In this document: positions 45,959-55,991 of the stretch, piece by piece
Layout of the letters: each line of letters opens with the position of its first letter
How positions within the stretch are numbered: the stretch's first letter is position 1
NCBI GenBank assembly: GCA_002862125.1
Contig: PHSP01000001.1
Coordinates: 992,001-1,056,000, forward strand
DNA: 64,000 nt
Origin: Methylobacter sp. KS41
Lineage (GTDB): Bacteria > Pseudomonadota > Gammaproteobacteria > Methylococcales > Methylomonadaceae
Reading direction: 5' to 3'
Translations under genes and position numbers: made by a program
Notes under the pieces: generated by a model
The model's input: only the letters and a program-made list of their open reading frames with translations
Told to the model about the DNA's origin: nothing
The model's database searches: none

Positions 45959-45982
45959 AAGAGAACTACAGTTCTCTTTTTT
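45959..45982 (+). terminator. Terminator-like hairpin in the leader of the cytochrome gene
   Basis: AAGAGAAC-TACA-GTTCTCTT is followed by a T run, about 20 bases before the cytochrome c start. It either ends the cysG transcript or acts as an attenuator for the cytochrome gene. Confidence 0.65.
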
Positions 45983-46000
45983 ATACAACGAGAGGTCACT

Positions 46001-46339
46001 ATGAGAAAATCACTAGGTACAGTAGCTGGTATTGTTTTAATCGCTTTAAGCGGATCAGCATTAGCTGACGAAAAGCTTGAAATCGGTCAAAAAATTTATG
46101 AGCGTGCTTTTGGACGCGGTTGCGGCACTTGCCACGATATCGCATCAAACCCGCAATTACCCGCTTTGATTAAAGCAGGTCAACTGGACAGAGCTAAATT
46201 CGAACAAGTTCTTAAAGACGGCAAAGGCGGCATGCCCAAAGCCATTGAAGAAATCATGAAAAACAAAGCTGTTCAAAAAGCCGGATACGGTGAAGATCAA
46301 GCTGTTGATGCTTTATACGCATACATAAGCAGCAAATAA
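46001..46339 (+). CDS. Small monohaem cytochrome c
   Basis: The product has 112 residues from the ATG at 46001, with GAGAGG upstream. A signal peptide is followed by the haem site GCGTCHDI and a later candidate Met ligand in GKGGMPKAIEE. It is a class-I-type periplasmic electron carrier. A T-rich hairpin lies in its leader and a strong terminator follows, so it is a one-gene unit. Confidence 0.93.
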   Translation: MRKSLGTVAGIVLIALSGSALADEKLEIGQKIYERAFGRGCGTCHDIASNPQLPALIKAGQLDRAKFEQVLKDGKGGMPKAIEEIMKNKAVQKAGYGEDQAVDALYAYISSK

Positions 46340-46358
46340 TAATAAATAAATAAGGTAC

Positions 46359-46397
46359 AAAAAAAGCCGCCCCACTCTATGTTAGGGCGGCTTTTTT
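46359..46397 (+). terminator. Rho-independent terminator after cytochrome c
   Basis: GCCGCCC (46366-46372) and GGGCGGC (46385-46391) form the stem, with A and T runs on either side, so it can work in both directions. Confidence 0.92.
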
Positions 46398-46458
46398 GTG
46401 CTTACCGCTAAAGATAAAAGTTAACGAGCCGGTTGCCCGCCGGTCAACGCCCCGTCTC

Positions 46459-47034
46459 TTATTTCCCGCCCAAATAACGTTTGACGGCTTCTTTATAAGG
46501 CAGGCGATAACGGTTCTTAACCCAGATACCGACAATAGCCGCCAGCATTAAACCACAAGAAGCAAGCGTCACGTAGATGAGACGCTTTAACTCGGACATC
46601 TCCTGCATTAACTGCTCGTTAGCAAGCACTACTTTCTCTTTCTTAGCGGGCTCCAAATTGGATCGCAGGACTTTTACGTCATTTTTCAAGTCTTCAATCG
46701 TGCCTAATGAATTGGAAACACTACCCAAGCGAATACTTTCCTCCAAGGTTCTTAGTTTACTTTCGATCGAACCACTGACTAAACCAACAAACTGCCCTTT
46801 CAGCGTATTCACTTCAGCGGATAACACAGGATTTATTTCAGCCATGGCGGCTTCGGATCTTTTAAAACGGGTCAAGTTATTAGCGGGAAACAAGAGATAG
46901 CCGCCAATAATAATAACGGCCATCAAGAAAAAAACCATCGCCATTAACCAACGATTTACCTTCATCAACCCTTGATGCGAAGGTATTCTTTGCAGAACCA
47001 AAACCTCTGATTTCGTCTTGTGCAACTCACTCAT
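46459..47034 (-). CDS. Membrane protein with a central coiled coil
   Basis: The product has 191 residues. Helices at about 31-50 and 152-171 bracket a periplasmic coiled coil of some 100 residues (TLEESIRLGSVSNSLGTIED; LKRLIY at the end). The C-terminus is basic. No family is recognised. It lies between argG and the cytochrome gene, converging with the latter at the terminator. Confidence 0.75.
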   Translation of the reverse strand: MSELHKTKSEVLVLQRIPSHQGLMKVNRWLMAMVFFLMAVIIIGGYLLFPANNLTRFKRSEAAMAEINPVLSAEVNTLKGQFVGLVSGSIESKLRTLEESIRLGSVSNSLGTIEDLKNDVKVLRSNLEPAKKEKVVLANEQLMQEMSELKRLIYVTLASCGLMLAAIVGIWVKNRYRLPYKEAVKRYLGGK

Positions 47035-47165
47035 TATTTATTTCCTCTCAAACCGGACACGGCAGCGTTCCGGCCGGACAAATATTATTTATTATTATTG
47101 CAGTCATTATCTGAAGCATAATTATACAAGCTAAATAACATTTGTCCTGGTTTTTATTGACCGTC

Positions 47166-48380
47166 TTAACGCGATCGTTTGGCAGCGGCTATACGCATTC
47201 TCAGAGCGTTTAATTTGATAAAACCCTCGGCATCTTTTTGATTATATGCGCCGGCGTCATCTTCAAAGGTGGCGATACTTTCGTCAAACAGACTGTCGGT
47301 TGCAGAAGCCCTGCCCACTACAATCACATTGCCCTTATAAAGTTTAAGCCGCACTTTACCATTCACATTCTCTTGTGAAGCATCTATCATGGTTTGCAGC
47401 ATAAGCCGCTCAGGGCTCCACCAATAACCGTTATAAATCAGCGATGCGTAACGCGGCATCAACTCATCCTTCAAATGCGCCACTTCCCTGTCCAGGGTTA
47501 ATGACTCAATCGCGCGATGCGCTTTCAGTATCACCGTACCGGCAGGCGTCTCATAACAGCCGCGTGATTTCATGCCCACATAACGGTTTTCAACAATATC
47601 CAAGCGGCCTACTCCATTAGCACCGGCAATCTTGTTTAATTTTTCCAGAACCGCGGCAGGCGAACAAGGCGCATCATCAATGGCGACAATATCGCCTTGC
47701 CGATAAGTCAATTCAATATAAGCCGCCTGATCGGGCGCAGCCTCGGGTGAAACGGTCCAGCGCCACATATCCTCTTCGGGCTCCGTCCAGGGATCTTCCA
47801 GAATACGGCCTTCATAAGAAATATGCAGTAAGTTGGCGTCCATCGAATAAGGCGACGTCTTGCCTTTTTTCTGTTCTACAGGAATGCCATGTTTTTCAGC
47901 ATAAGCCAGCAGGCTTTGCCTGGAGTTTAAATCCCATTCACGCCAGGGCGCGATGACCTGTATATCGGGACGCAAAGCATAAGCGCCCAGCTCAAAACGC
48001 ACCTGATCGTTGCCTTTGCCGGTGGCACCATGAGAAATAGCCGTAGCGCCGGTTTCGTTGGCGATTTCAATCAGGCGCTTGGCGATTAAAGGACGGGCAA
48101 TTGAGGTGCCCAGCAAATACTCGCCTTCATAAATCGTGTTGGCGCGAAACATCGGAAAAACATAATCGCGCGCAAAGTCTTCGCGCAAATCTTCAATATA
48201 AATATCTTTTATGCCGGCGGCTTTGGCTTTGGCGCGCGCAGGCTCAACTTCTTCGCCCTGCCCCAAATCGGCTGTAAAAGTGACGACTTCGCATTGATAA
48301 ACATCCTGCAGCCATTTAAGAATCACGGAAGTATCCAATCCTCCGGAATAAGCCAACACAACTTTATTGATTTTTGACAT
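47166..48380 (-). CDS. argG: Argininosuccinate synthase
   Basis: The product has 404 residues, the usual length of the shorter ArgG type. The N-type ATP pyrophosphatase motif is [32 protein letters not shown] and [16 protein letters not shown] are further signatures. It joins citrulline and aspartate in arginine synthesis. No other arg genes are adjacent. Confidence 0.97.
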   Translation of the reverse strand: MSKINKVVLAYSGGLDTSVILKWLQDVYQCEVVTFTADLGQGEEVEPARAKAKAAGIKDIYIEDLREDFARDYVFPMFRANTIYEGEYLLGTSIARPLIAKRLIEIANETGATAISHGATGKGNDQVRFELGAYALRPDIQVIAPWREWDLNSRQSLLAYAEKHGIPVEQKKGKTSPYSMDANLLHISYEGRILEDPWTEPEEDMWRWTVSPEAAPDQAAYIELTYRQGDIVAIDDAPCSPAAVLEKLNKIAGANGVGRLDIVENRYVGMKSRGCYETPAGTVILKAHRAIESLTLDREVAHLKDELMPRYASLIYNGYWWSPERLMLQTMIDASQENVNGKVRLKLYKGNVIVVGRASATDSLFDESIATFEDDAGAYNQKDAEGFIKLNALRMRIAAAKRSR

Positions 48381-48710
48381 AACGCCTTAATGCTCTGAGT
48401 TAAAAATACTGCGGATTATACCCGAAACAGCCAACCGGCAGTAGCTATACACCGCCTCTCGCAACAATTATTACCTGATTAGAAAGTCTTCTCAGCCAAT
48501 GCTAAACAGCAAATGTATTCCGCCGTTCCGGCAGGGATTGGCGGAATCCAGAAGCCAGGAATGGTGTTTTGACATTACACATATCAGCACCCTGGATACC
48601 AGAAGTCTGCCGGGTATAACAATAATTGGGCGGGCGGTATAACTCCAGATAATTGGAGAAGGAAACCTCAAACGTTTTAACAGTAGCAGTTGATATCTTG
48701 AAATTACACA
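48381..48710. other. Gene-free region upstream of argG
   Basis: It holds an inverted repeat ATTCCGCC (48517-48524) / GGCGGAAT (48540-48547) of the dispersed type and a related GGAATCCAGAAGCCAGG segment. No gene is supported. Confidence 0.45.
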
Positions 48711-48714
48711 CTAG

Positions 48715-48875
48715 GAGCCTGTCGGACTTAGCGAATCGATATTAGAAAAATTCCACTTTGAGTTTTAAACTATGTGTTTTCATGAAGAATTTCAACACTT
48801 AGACGTGTGTTTTTATCAATATATGCCTTTATAAATCCACTCATGAGTGAAAAATAGCTTCTATCCGACAGACTC
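48715..48875. mobile_element. 161-bp MITE flanked by CTAG
   Basis: The ends GAGCCTGTCGGA and TCCGACAGACTC are inverted repeats with one mismatch. CTAG stands directly outside both ends (48711-48714 and 48876-48879), read as a four-base target duplication. The interior is AT-rich and noncoding. It must be moved by a transposase encoded elsewhere. Confidence 0.8.
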
Positions 48876-48879
48876 CTAG

Positions 48880-49170
48880 CGGTTCAAATGGAGAGAGGTG
48901 AATTAAAGAGCCTCAATGACCCGGATTCAAAGGGCGACAATCTCCTTTTCCGCATCAGCTCAGTCATCGCGGCAACAAGGTAGAAATGATGAAAGAACGC
49001 AGTGTACCCGTCAATCCAATTCCGGCAGAATATCTCGCAACCGTCTGGCATTTATTCTGTTGAATTAGCGGAGAAGCCCCATTTCTGGTAATCTTAGCCT
49101 CAACGAAAAACGGCAGCAGTCCCATAACTGCTTCGAAGGCTACCGGTTCACAAAAAACATCATTCTTCAT
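48880..49170. other. Gene-free region between MITE and IS6 scrap
   Basis: A minus-strand open frame exists at 48964-49170 but lacks any recognisable feature or ribosome-binding site. I see no supported gene. Confidence 0.4.
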
Positions 49171-49313
49171 TTGTATAGACTGATAGTTAGATTATCCGCC
49201 CACTATCGCAACCTAAAAGAAATGATGGAAGAGGGCGGTTTGTGTGTAACTGTTGAACAATGGATGAGACCGGCATTAACAGGTGAGGAAGTAGCTGTGT
49301 CGGACCATTGACA
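49171..49313 (+). pseudogene. IS6-type transposase fragment
   Basis: A readable stretch RLIVRLSAHYRNLKEMMEEG, then VEQWM, corresponds to the helix-turn-helix region of IS6 transposases (normally PLSYRDLEEMMxERG). No inverted repeats or catalytic core remain. Confidence 0.6.
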
Positions 49314-49421
49314 AGCCATGCCGCCATCGGCTTCCTTATGCCGGTCGCCTAAACAAGAAAAACGGACTACGCTCGCAGGAAATTAAAGCAGCACAACTAT
49401 AAAAAACAAATGAGGAGCAAA

Positions 49422-50363
49422 ATGAAAACACCACATTACAAATTCAAATTTAAGCCTGCCGGATACCTGATGTTGTTACTTTCATTGTTGAGTGTTGCCT
49501 TCACGGCCAATGCCGTTAAAAAAACCCAGCCGCCTGTTCCGGCAGAAGGCCGCCTGGTTGTTACCGGCTCTGTCGCATTAAGCAATCTCATGACCTACTG
49601 GACTCAAGTTTTCTCACAGCGCAATCCATTAATCACCGTCACTATCGCCGACCCCGGCGGAACAGCAGGTATCGAGGCATTAATCAACGGTACGACTGAT
49701 ATTGCTCTTACCAACGCCCCGATAAGCCCTAAACATGAAGAAGCTTTTGAAGCCCGTTACGGTTACCCGCCTCAAATGATCCCGATGGCAATGGATGCCG
49801 TAGCCGTTTATGTGAATGATTCAAATTCCTTAACAAGCATTTCCCTACAAGATCTCGATGCCGTTTTTTCCGTGACTTACAGTTGCGGCGAATCGCCGCA
49901 ACCGGTTCAAACCTGGAGCGCATTGGGCGTAAAAGGCAATTTGGCGCAACAGCGGATCACCGTATACGGCTTAACTGTCGATACAGGAGCAACCAGTCTG
50001 TTTAGAGAAACCGCTCTATGCGGAGGTGATTTTATTAAGGATTTTCAGGCATTGGCGGGACCCGAAGCCGTCGAGAACGCGCTTATTTCGGATTCTGCCG
50101 GCATAGGTTTTTCCAGCAGCGCAATGCGCTCGGCCGGCATTCATCCGCTTGCCATTGCTCCTCATAAAGACGCACCGGCCATAGCGCCCACGGCGGATAA
50201 TATCCGTTCCGGACAATATCCCATGAGCCGCACTTTGAGTTTTGTCGTTAATAGGCCTTTAAACCAGCAGCTTTCTCCGGCATTAGAAGCCTTTATAGAT
50301 TTCGCGCATTCTCCTGAAGGGCAAAGCATTGCCACTAAGGCCAGTTATGTATCATTGCCTTGA
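49422..50363 (+). CDS. PstS-like periplasmic phosphate-binding protein
   Basis: The product has 313 residues from the ATG at 49422, which has GAGGAG four bases upstream. A signal peptide precedes a type II periplasmic-binding fold: GRLVVTGSVALSNLMTYWTQ, DPGGTAGIEALINGTTDIAL and GIGFSSSAMRSAGIHPLAIA. It likely binds phosphate or a similar oxyanion. No pst permease genes are nearby, so it may be a scavenging or sensory orphan. Confidence 0.85.
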   Translation: MKTPHYKFKFKPAGYLMLLLSLLSVAFTANAVKKTQPPVPAEGRLVVTGSVALSNLMTYWTQVFSQRNPLITVTIADPGGTAGIEALINGTTDIALTNAPISPKHEEAFEARYGYPPQMIPMAMDAVAVYVNDSNSLTSISLQDLDAVFSVTYSCGESPQPVQTWSALGVKGNLAQQRITVYGLTVDTGATSLFRETALCGGDFIKDFQALAGPEAVENALISDSAGIGFSSSAMRSAGIHPLAIAPHKDAPAIAPTADNIRSGQYPMSRTLSFVVNRPLNQQLSPALEAFIDFAHSPEGQSIATKASYVSLP

Positions 50364-50491
50364 TCATTATAAGCATCAAAATTTAGCAATATTCATTTAG
50401 AAACCAATTGACCAGGATTGAAGCCATTGAATATTTCCGGCTGAACTGCGCGATAATGGCTCGCAAATGAAAATTCACTCTGGAGGAAATT

Positions 50492-50989
50492 ATGCACTTT
50501 AAAATAGTCCTGCTTGTTTTACTTTCTTTTATTTTATTTTCCGGCAACGCTGTTTTTGCCGGGAAGTCTGTTCAAATTCAATTTGGTGAACTGCCGGATG
50601 CGGTTAAAAAAGCAGCCTCAGATTTTATCCAAAAACAACGCATCACTAAAATAACAAAAATCAGTGATGGAGATCATGTCAAATTTATGATTGAAAGTGA
50701 TCAAGTAGAAAACAAAAAAAATATTGTTGCTCAAAATTTGGTAATCGCAAGCACCGGAAAAATAATGAAACTGGTCCAGCAGGTGCCTTTTTTATCCTTA
50801 CCATTCGAGCAAATGAATGAAATCGAAAAGCGCTACCCTGAAATTAAAGTCGATGAAGTAGAATCAGTGCAAATCCATTATTCTGACGTCTTGGGTACTG
50901 CCAGCGGTCAAAAGATTAAATTCAGGATATTTGCTAATGGCGCAATAGAAGAAATTCCGGCTGATCAACAACAATCAATTGACCATTAA
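50492..50989 (+). CDS. Small exported protein, PepSY-like
   Basis: The product has 165 residues with GGAGG upstream. A clear signal peptide (KIVLLVLLSFILFSGNAVFA) is followed by two repeats of about 65 residues that start LPDAVKKAASDFIQKQRITK and MNEIEKRYPEIKVDEVESVQ. Each has the helix-then-strand character of PepSY-type inhibitors. No function is assigned. Confidence 0.7.
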   Translation: MHFKIVLLVLLSFILFSGNAVFAGKSVQIQFGELPDAVKKAASDFIQKQRITKITKISDGDHVKFMIESDQVENKKNIVAQNLVIASTGKIMKLVQQVPFLSLPFEQMNEIEKRYPEIKVDEVESVQIHYSDVLGTASGQKIKFRIFANGAIEEIPADQQQSIDH

Positions 50990-50998
50990 TTCATCATG

Positions 50999-51073
50999 CC
51001 AGGCGGATTTATCCAACCATGGCGAATGAATTCGCCCCTACAGATGCTCAACTTTTTTATGCACGTTCCTAAC
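50999..51073 (-). repeat. Dispersed palindromic repeat, copy 2
   Basis: The reverse complement carries TTAGGAACG, CATCTGTAGGGGCG and GAATTCATTCGCCATGG as at 32008-32085. GGCGAAT-TC-ATTCGCC forms the palindromic core. It lies between converging genes. Confidence 0.75.
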
Positions 51074-51076
51074 TAT

Positions 51077-51613
51077 CTATTTTTTATTTTCTAGCAAAAC
51101 TTGACGACGATGTTTCTCCCAAAAGTAAGTTATAACCGATAAACCCAGGGAAATCAGTAAAATGACCCATATATATTCTTCTACATAGGCCGCAACGACA
51201 GCAGCGCCCCCCACCAAAACACCCAGCAGACTCAACCGCCAGCCAAGATTTCGCCCTTCCAGAAATATCGAAAAACCAAGGATTAGCTCGATAATAAGCC
51301 CCGTGCTTTCATAGTTCAACCGTCCGGTATTCAGTAACAGATAAACGCCTGATACGGTTATCAAGGTCGCTCCCCAGTGTATAAGCTGACGGACGATCAA
51401 TATTTTAAAAATCTTTCCTTGATATTCCTCTCTTGTCCAACCCAGGCCTATGCTTGCAAAAAACAGAAGAATAATCATTAAAGTCCAGTAACGATGACTT
51501 TCAAGCGGGGAAAAATCTGTTATGCCCATCCCGATCAGCGACATGGCTAATACTATGAAAAGAACAATTTCTTCGATAATGCGCTTCCTTTTTAACAACA
51601 TTTCATTAACCAT
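51077..51613 (-). CDS. Multi-span membrane protein of unknown function
   Basis: The product has 178 residues with about five helices and a basic C-terminus (FWEKHRRQVLLENKK). The start has GAGGA close upstream. Nothing identifies a family. Confidence 0.75.
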   Translation of the reverse strand: MVNEMLLKRKRIIEEIVLFIVLAMSLIGMGITDFSPLESHRYWTLMIILLFFASIGLGWTREEYQGKIFKILIVRQLIHWGATLITVSGVYLLLNTGRLNYESTGLIIELILGFSIFLEGRNLGWRLSLLGVLVGGAAVVAAYVEEYIWVILLISLGLSVITYFWEKHRRQVLLENKK

Positions 51614-52388
51614 TTAATCCTCTTCAATTTTAATTAATTAGCCCCAAGGAACCATCCTCCTTACCTGATTTAGCCATCCCGAATCCCTGACGAGCCATAT
51701 CTTCCTCTGCACCTAAACCAAGGAATTCAGATTCTCTTCATACTTTGCGGCACTGTCTTTCAGTAATGCCGACTCTTTATAGCGCGGCTTAAAAACTATT
51801 CAGTCCGCAGATTGTTAAAGCCCCCTCAGTCAGGCGAGCCAAGTCCGCACTGCCCGAAACCGAGCATGCCCCACCGGCTCCGTTATAGTAAAGCTGCGAT
51901 GCACGGACACCGGATCGCCGGGCGATCAGGCCTGTCAATTAAATAAATCAACGCCATGACAACCTGCATTATTGTATCTCAAAACATTGTCGAAATAATC
52001 CAAAATCATGTAATGCTGACGGTTCGTGGGATTGACAAGAGGTTTGCCGCCTGATCCTAACGCATTTGTGTTGCGTTAGCAGGTATGCGCAATTTCCGGC
52101 AAACGCAGCCTTAACGAAAACAATCAATGCCATTCCATGACCTACTTAAACGGACGCCGACTTGAAAAGAACATCTTCTGCTGCCGGATAGAAGCCAGAT
52201 TACGTTTGTTCGTTTCATGCCTATCTTCAAAACCTTCAATTTAACCATCCTGTAATTTGGCGTGGAAAAACGGGACATAGATTAAGAAAAACCCCAGCTA
52301 TCCCTGACTGAAGGAAAAAACCAAATGCTGCAAAACCATTTTCTTTTTTATTTTACTCAATTGCCTTATCTTGTTCGCAGGACAAAAA
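51614..52388. other. Gene-free region upstream of the pnp terminator
   Basis: About 775 bases without a supported gene. A hairpin CTAACGC (52057-52063) / GCGTTAG (52073-52079) is the only structure of note. The sequence looks like decayed intergenic DNA. Confidence 0.5.
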
Positions 52389-52409
52389 AAAGGGCCGTAA
52401 TGGCCCTTT
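52389..52409 (-). terminator. Rho-independent terminator after pnp
   Basis: AAAGGGCC-GTAAT-GGCCCTTT with flanking A and T runs, 12 bases beyond the pnp stop. It can function on both strands. Confidence 0.9.
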
Positions 52410-52421
52410 TTGTTAAAAGCA

Positions 52422-54506
52422 CTAACCAGGTTCTTTATCCGCTTCTTTAATACTTAATCTCACCCTGCCTTGACGGTCAATTTCAAGCACTTTAACTCTG
52501 ACTACATCGCCTTCATTTAAGCGGTCGCTAACTTTATCGACGTGCTCGTCTGAAATCTGCGAGATATGAACCAAACCGTCTTTTCCGGGAAGAATCGTGA
52601 CAAAAGCGCCGAAATCCATTAGTCTGGCTACTTTACCTTCATAAACCTTACCCACTTCAACTTCAGCGGTAATTTCCTCGATAAGACGACGCGCTTCTTC
52701 ACCTGCGGCTTTATCTACAGAAGCAACTTTAACGATTCCATCATCGGTTAAATCAACGCTTGCCCCGGTTATCTCGGTGATGCCGCGTATGGTTGCGCCG
52801 CCTTTGCCGATCACTTCGCGGATTTTCGCAGGATCAATTTTAAAGGTGATAATGCGAGGAGCAAAATCAGACATTTCATCGCGCGTGCTTGATAATGCCT
52901 TGTTCATTTCGCCCAGAATATGCAACCGGCCTTGTTTTGCCTGTTCCAGCGCGTTCTTCATGATCTCCGCGGTAATACCTTCTATTTTGATGTCCATTTG
53001 CAGCGCAGTAATCCCATCTACTGAACCTGCCACCTTGAAGTCCATGTCGCCCAGATGATCCTCATCACCCATGATGTCAGACAAAACCACAAAGTTATCG
53101 CCTTCTTTAATCAGGCCCATTGCGATACCCGCAACCGGTGATGAAATCGGTACGCCTGCATCCATTAACGCCAGACTGCTGCCGCATACAGAAGCCATCG
53201 AGCTTGAACCATTAGATTCAGTGATTTCAGAAACTACGCGAATGGTATAGGGAAATTCATCCATATTAGGCAACACGGCTGTTACGCCACGCTTTGCCAA
53301 ACGGCCATGTCCGATTTCACGGCGTTTCGGCGAGCCAACAAAACCTGTTTCGCCAACACTATAGGGAGGGAAGTTATAATGCAACATGAACGGTTCTTTG
53401 TATTCACCCGCCAAGGCATCAATGATTTGCGCATCACGTTGGGTGCCCAGTGTCGCCACAACTAAAGCCTGGGTTTCACCACGGGTAAACAGGGCGGAAC
53501 CGTGAGTTCTGGGCAACACCCCCGTTCTAACGGTAATCGGTCTGATCGAATCCAGTGCGCGCCCATCAATCCGTTTGCCTTCATTGAGAATTGCGTTGCG
53601 GACTATACGGTATTCCAGGTGTTCAATAATGGTGCGTATGTCATTTTCTGCATAGTCGCCATTTGCTACGAGCTTTTCAACAACTGCATTTCTGATCGCT
53701 TTTAGCTGCTCTTGTCTAACCAGTTTTTCAGCCACTTGATAGGCTGATTTTATGCCCTCTTCAACTTCTTCCGTAACTAACCTGACCAATTCGGCATTTG
53801 CTTCGGGAGCGACCCACTCAACAATGCCCGTGCCTGCGGCTTGGGCGAATTCATTAATGGCATTAATGGCAATCTGCATTTGCTCATGTCCAAACAAGAC
53901 CGCCCCCAACATGACATCTTCAGAGAGTCCGGCCGCTTCAGATTCAACCATCAATACGGCGTGTGCGGTGCCGGCTACAACCAGGGTTAATTGAGATTCT
54001 TTTAAAGCGCCGGGAGACGGATTTAGCAAATAGCCGCCATCTTTATAACCTACGCAAGCTGCTCCTATTGGCCCGTTAAATGGTAATCCAGAAACCGCCA
54101 ATGCAGCAGACGCGCCTAAAAGGGCTGGTATCTCAGGATCAACCTCCGGATTTAAAGAAATTACTGTGGCAATAATCTGAACTTCGTTAGTGTAACCTTC
54201 AGGAAAGAGCGGGCGAATAGGCCGGTCAATCAATCTGGACGTTAAAGTCTCTTGTTCGCTTGGCCGTCCTTCCCTCTTAAAAAAGCCGCCGGGTATCTTA
54301 CCCGCCGCATAAGCTTTTTCCTGATAATTAACTGTTAATGGAAAAAAATCTCCACCATTAGCTTCTTTTTTACCAACGACGGTGACTAGCAGTGATGTAC
54401 CATCCACATCGATTATGACTGCGCCGTCTGCTTGACGCGCTATTTCACCAGTTTCTAGCGTAACGAGTTTATCGCCGTACTGAAATTCTTGCCTAACAGG
54501 ATTCAC
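52422..54506 (-). CDS. pnp: Polyribonucleotide nucleotidyltransferase
   Basis: The product has 694 residues from a GTG at 54506 (reads [20 protein letters not shown]), with AAAGGA eight bases upstream. A longer frame begins at 54548 but would lie inside the leader hairpin. Two RNase PH domains, a KH domain ([20 protein letters not shown]) and an S1 domain ([20 protein letters not shown]) are in normal order. It degrades RNA 3' to 5' by phosphorolysis and belongs to the degradosome. It lies downstream of rpsO, as in E. coli. Confidence 0.97.
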   Translation of the reverse strand: MNPVRQEFQYGDKLVTLETGEIARQADGAVIIDVDGTSLLVTVVGKKEANGGDFFPLTVNYQEKAYAAGKIPGGFFKREGRPSEQETLTSRLIDRPIRPLFPEGYTNEVQIIATVISLNPEVDPEIPALLGASAALAVSGLPFNGPIGAACVGYKDGGYLLNPSPGALKESQLTLVVAGTAHAVLMVESEAAGLSEDVMLGAVLFGHEQMQIAINAINEFAQAAGTGIVEWVAPEANAELVRLVTEEVEEGIKSAYQVAEKLVRQEQLKAIRNAVVEKLVANGDYAENDIRTIIEHLEYRIVRNAILNEGKRIDGRALDSIRPITVRTGVLPRTHGSALFTRGETQALVVATLGTQRDAQIIDALAGEYKEPFMLHYNFPPYSVGETGFVGSPKRREIGHGRLAKRGVTAVLPNMDEFPYTIRVVSEITESNGSSSMASVCGSSLALMDAGVPISSPVAGIAMGLIKEGDNFVVLSDIMGDEDHLGDMDFKVAGSVDGITALQMDIKIEGITAEIMKNALEQAKQGRLHILGEMNKALSSTRDEMSDFAPRIITFKIDPAKIREVIGKGGATIRGITEITGASVDLTDDGIVKVASVDKAAGEEARRLIEEITAEVEVGKVYEGKVARLMDFGAFVTILPGKDGLVHISQISDEHVDKVSDRLNEGDVVRVKVLEIDRQGRVRLSIKEADKEPG

Positions 54507-54536
54507 TATAGGGTTCCTTTGCGTAGAAGTTGTTTG

Positions 54537-54564
54537 TAGAGACGTCACCCAAGCAACGTCTCTA
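54537..54564 (-). promoter_or_regulatory. pnp leader hairpin
   Basis: TAGAGACGT and ACGTCTCTA form a perfect nine-base stem with a ten-base loop, 30 bases before the pnp start. In E. coli the corresponding leader hairpin is cut by RNase III and mediates pnp autoregulation, so the same role is likely. Confidence 0.65.
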
Positions 54565-54634
54565 ATTGTGCTGTTTCTTAATTACTTTTACTCGCGTAAT
54601 TTCAATCCGTTCACAGCTATTTAGCCAGGAGTTT

Positions 54635-54904
54635 TTACTTGCGTAAACCCAGTCTCTCAATCAATGAACGATAACGGCTGCTATCTTTATTTTTCAGATA
54701 ATCCAGCAGCTTACGACGCTGATTAACCATACGCAACAAACCACGGCGGGAATGATTGTCTTTTTTATGAGCGGCAAAGTGTGGCGTTAAATGAGTAATG
54801 TGCGCTGTCAACAGTGCAATTTGCACTTCCGGCGATCCGGTATCGTTTTCTGACTGGCGATACGCTTCGACAACCGCTTTTTTTTGTTCTGCAGTAAATG
54901 GCAT
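54635..54904 (-). CDS. rpsO: 30S ribosomal protein S15
   Basis: The product has 89 residues, exactly the E. coli length, with [20 protein letters not shown] and [20 protein letters not shown]. It binds 16S rRNA early in 30S assembly and in E. coli represses its own translation. It lies between truB and pnp. Confidence 0.98.
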   Translation of the reverse strand: MPFTAEQKKAVVEAYRQSENDTGSPEVQIALLTAHITHLTPHFAAHKKDNHSRRGLLRMVNQRRKLLDYLKNKDSSRYRSLIERLGLRK

Positions 54905-54935
54905 TTATAATCCCTAAGATTAAAATTAAAATTAA

Positions 54936-54953
54936 AGCCGTCTAATGACGGCT
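54936..54953 (-). terminator. Hairpin between truB and rpsO
   Basis: AGCCGTC-ATTA-GACGGCT followed on the minus strand by TTAATTTTAATTTT. It may be a partial terminator of the upstream operon before the rpsO promoter. Confidence 0.6.
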
Positions 54954-55052
54954 CTTTAACACACTGATTTCCACGTTAGGGTGTAGAAATCAATATTTTT
55001 TAGAAACGCAATTTATAGCGTCTCCGGAATTCAAGGTCGCGATAAACCGCTC

Positions 55053-55991
55053 CTAGACACTGTTCAAATTGAACAATTTTTTAGGCGCTATTTTACCATC
55101 CAATTGCATTTCTCCCAAGCCTAAAAAAACAGTATCATGATACATTCTTAGCATGCCTTGCCAAATTCCCAAGCCGGACTCCGGAGTTGATTTTATCGAT
55201 TGCCCGTATTTTATAGAAACGGCTTGATCATCGGTCAAATGGACGGAAGGAAGCATCTCCAAAGGCTTATCAACAGCGATCAGATTTTCAAGCAAGCCTT
55301 GTTCACTCATATCCCTTAACTGTTCAATGGTCTTGGCATTTTCAATGCTGAATTGACCCGCTTCCAGCCGGCGCAATGCTTTCACTGTTCCGCCGCATCC
55401 CAAAGCGTGGCCGATATCTTCAGCCAATGAGCGGATATAGGCGCCTTTGGAGCAATACACCTCAAGCTGCAACTGATCGGGTTTCCTGACGTCCGCCTGG
55501 AAACCGGTCAGCAACTTCAGCTCGAATATTCTGATTCGCCTGGCTTTGCGATCGATTGTTTCACCGGCTCTTGCCAATTCATAGAGCTTTTTACCGTTAT
55601 GCTTTAGCGCAGAATACATCGGGGGAATCTGGTCAATTTCACCCGTAAACTGTTGCAGACAGGCTTGTATTTCCGCAATTGACAAATCAGGGACTGGTTT
55701 GGTTTCGATAACAACGCCTTCTGCATCACCGGTATCGGTCATAACACCCAACTGAACAAGCACCTGATAGCGCTTGTTATCATCCAGCATCAACGCGGAT
55801 ACTTTGGTCGCCTCGCCAAAACAAAGCGGCAATAAACCCGTCGCCAATGGATCCAGACTTCCGGTGTGCCCCGCTTTATTAGCGTTAAACAAATGTCTTA
55901 CTTCCTGCAAAGCCCTGTTTGAGGTAACACCCAGGCGTTTATCCAGCAGCACTATGCCGTGAACATTGCGACCGGTCTTGCGTTTGCTCAT
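55053..55991 (-). CDS. truB: tRNA pseudouridine(55) synthase TruB
   Basis: The product has 312 residues. The catalytic Asp is in AGHTGSLDPLATGLLPLCFG, with KRYQVLVQLGVMTDTGDAEG and SKGAYIRSLAEDIGHALGCG as further motifs. It makes pseudouridine 55 in tRNA. The start overlaps the rbfA stop (ATGA). Confidence 0.97.
   Translation of the reverse strand: MSKRKTGRNVHGIVLLDKRLGVTSNRALQEVRHLFNANKAGHTGSLDPLATGLLPLCFGEATKVSALMLDDNKRYQVLVQLGVMTDTGDAEGVVIETKPVPDLSIAEIQACLQQFTGEIDQIPPMYSALKHNGKKLYELARAGETIDRKARRIRIFELKLLTGFQADVRKPDQLQLEVYCSKGAYIRSLAEDIGHALGCGGTVKALRRLEAGQFSIENAKTIEQLRDMSEQGLLENLIAVDKPLEMLPSVHLTDDQAVSIKYGQSIKSTPESGLGIWQGMLRMYHDTVFLGLGEMQLDGKIAPKKLFNLNSV

Noticed and set aside
48502-48711. 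69-residue minus-strand frame upstream of argG
   Set aside because: It is made largely of palindromic repeat sequence.
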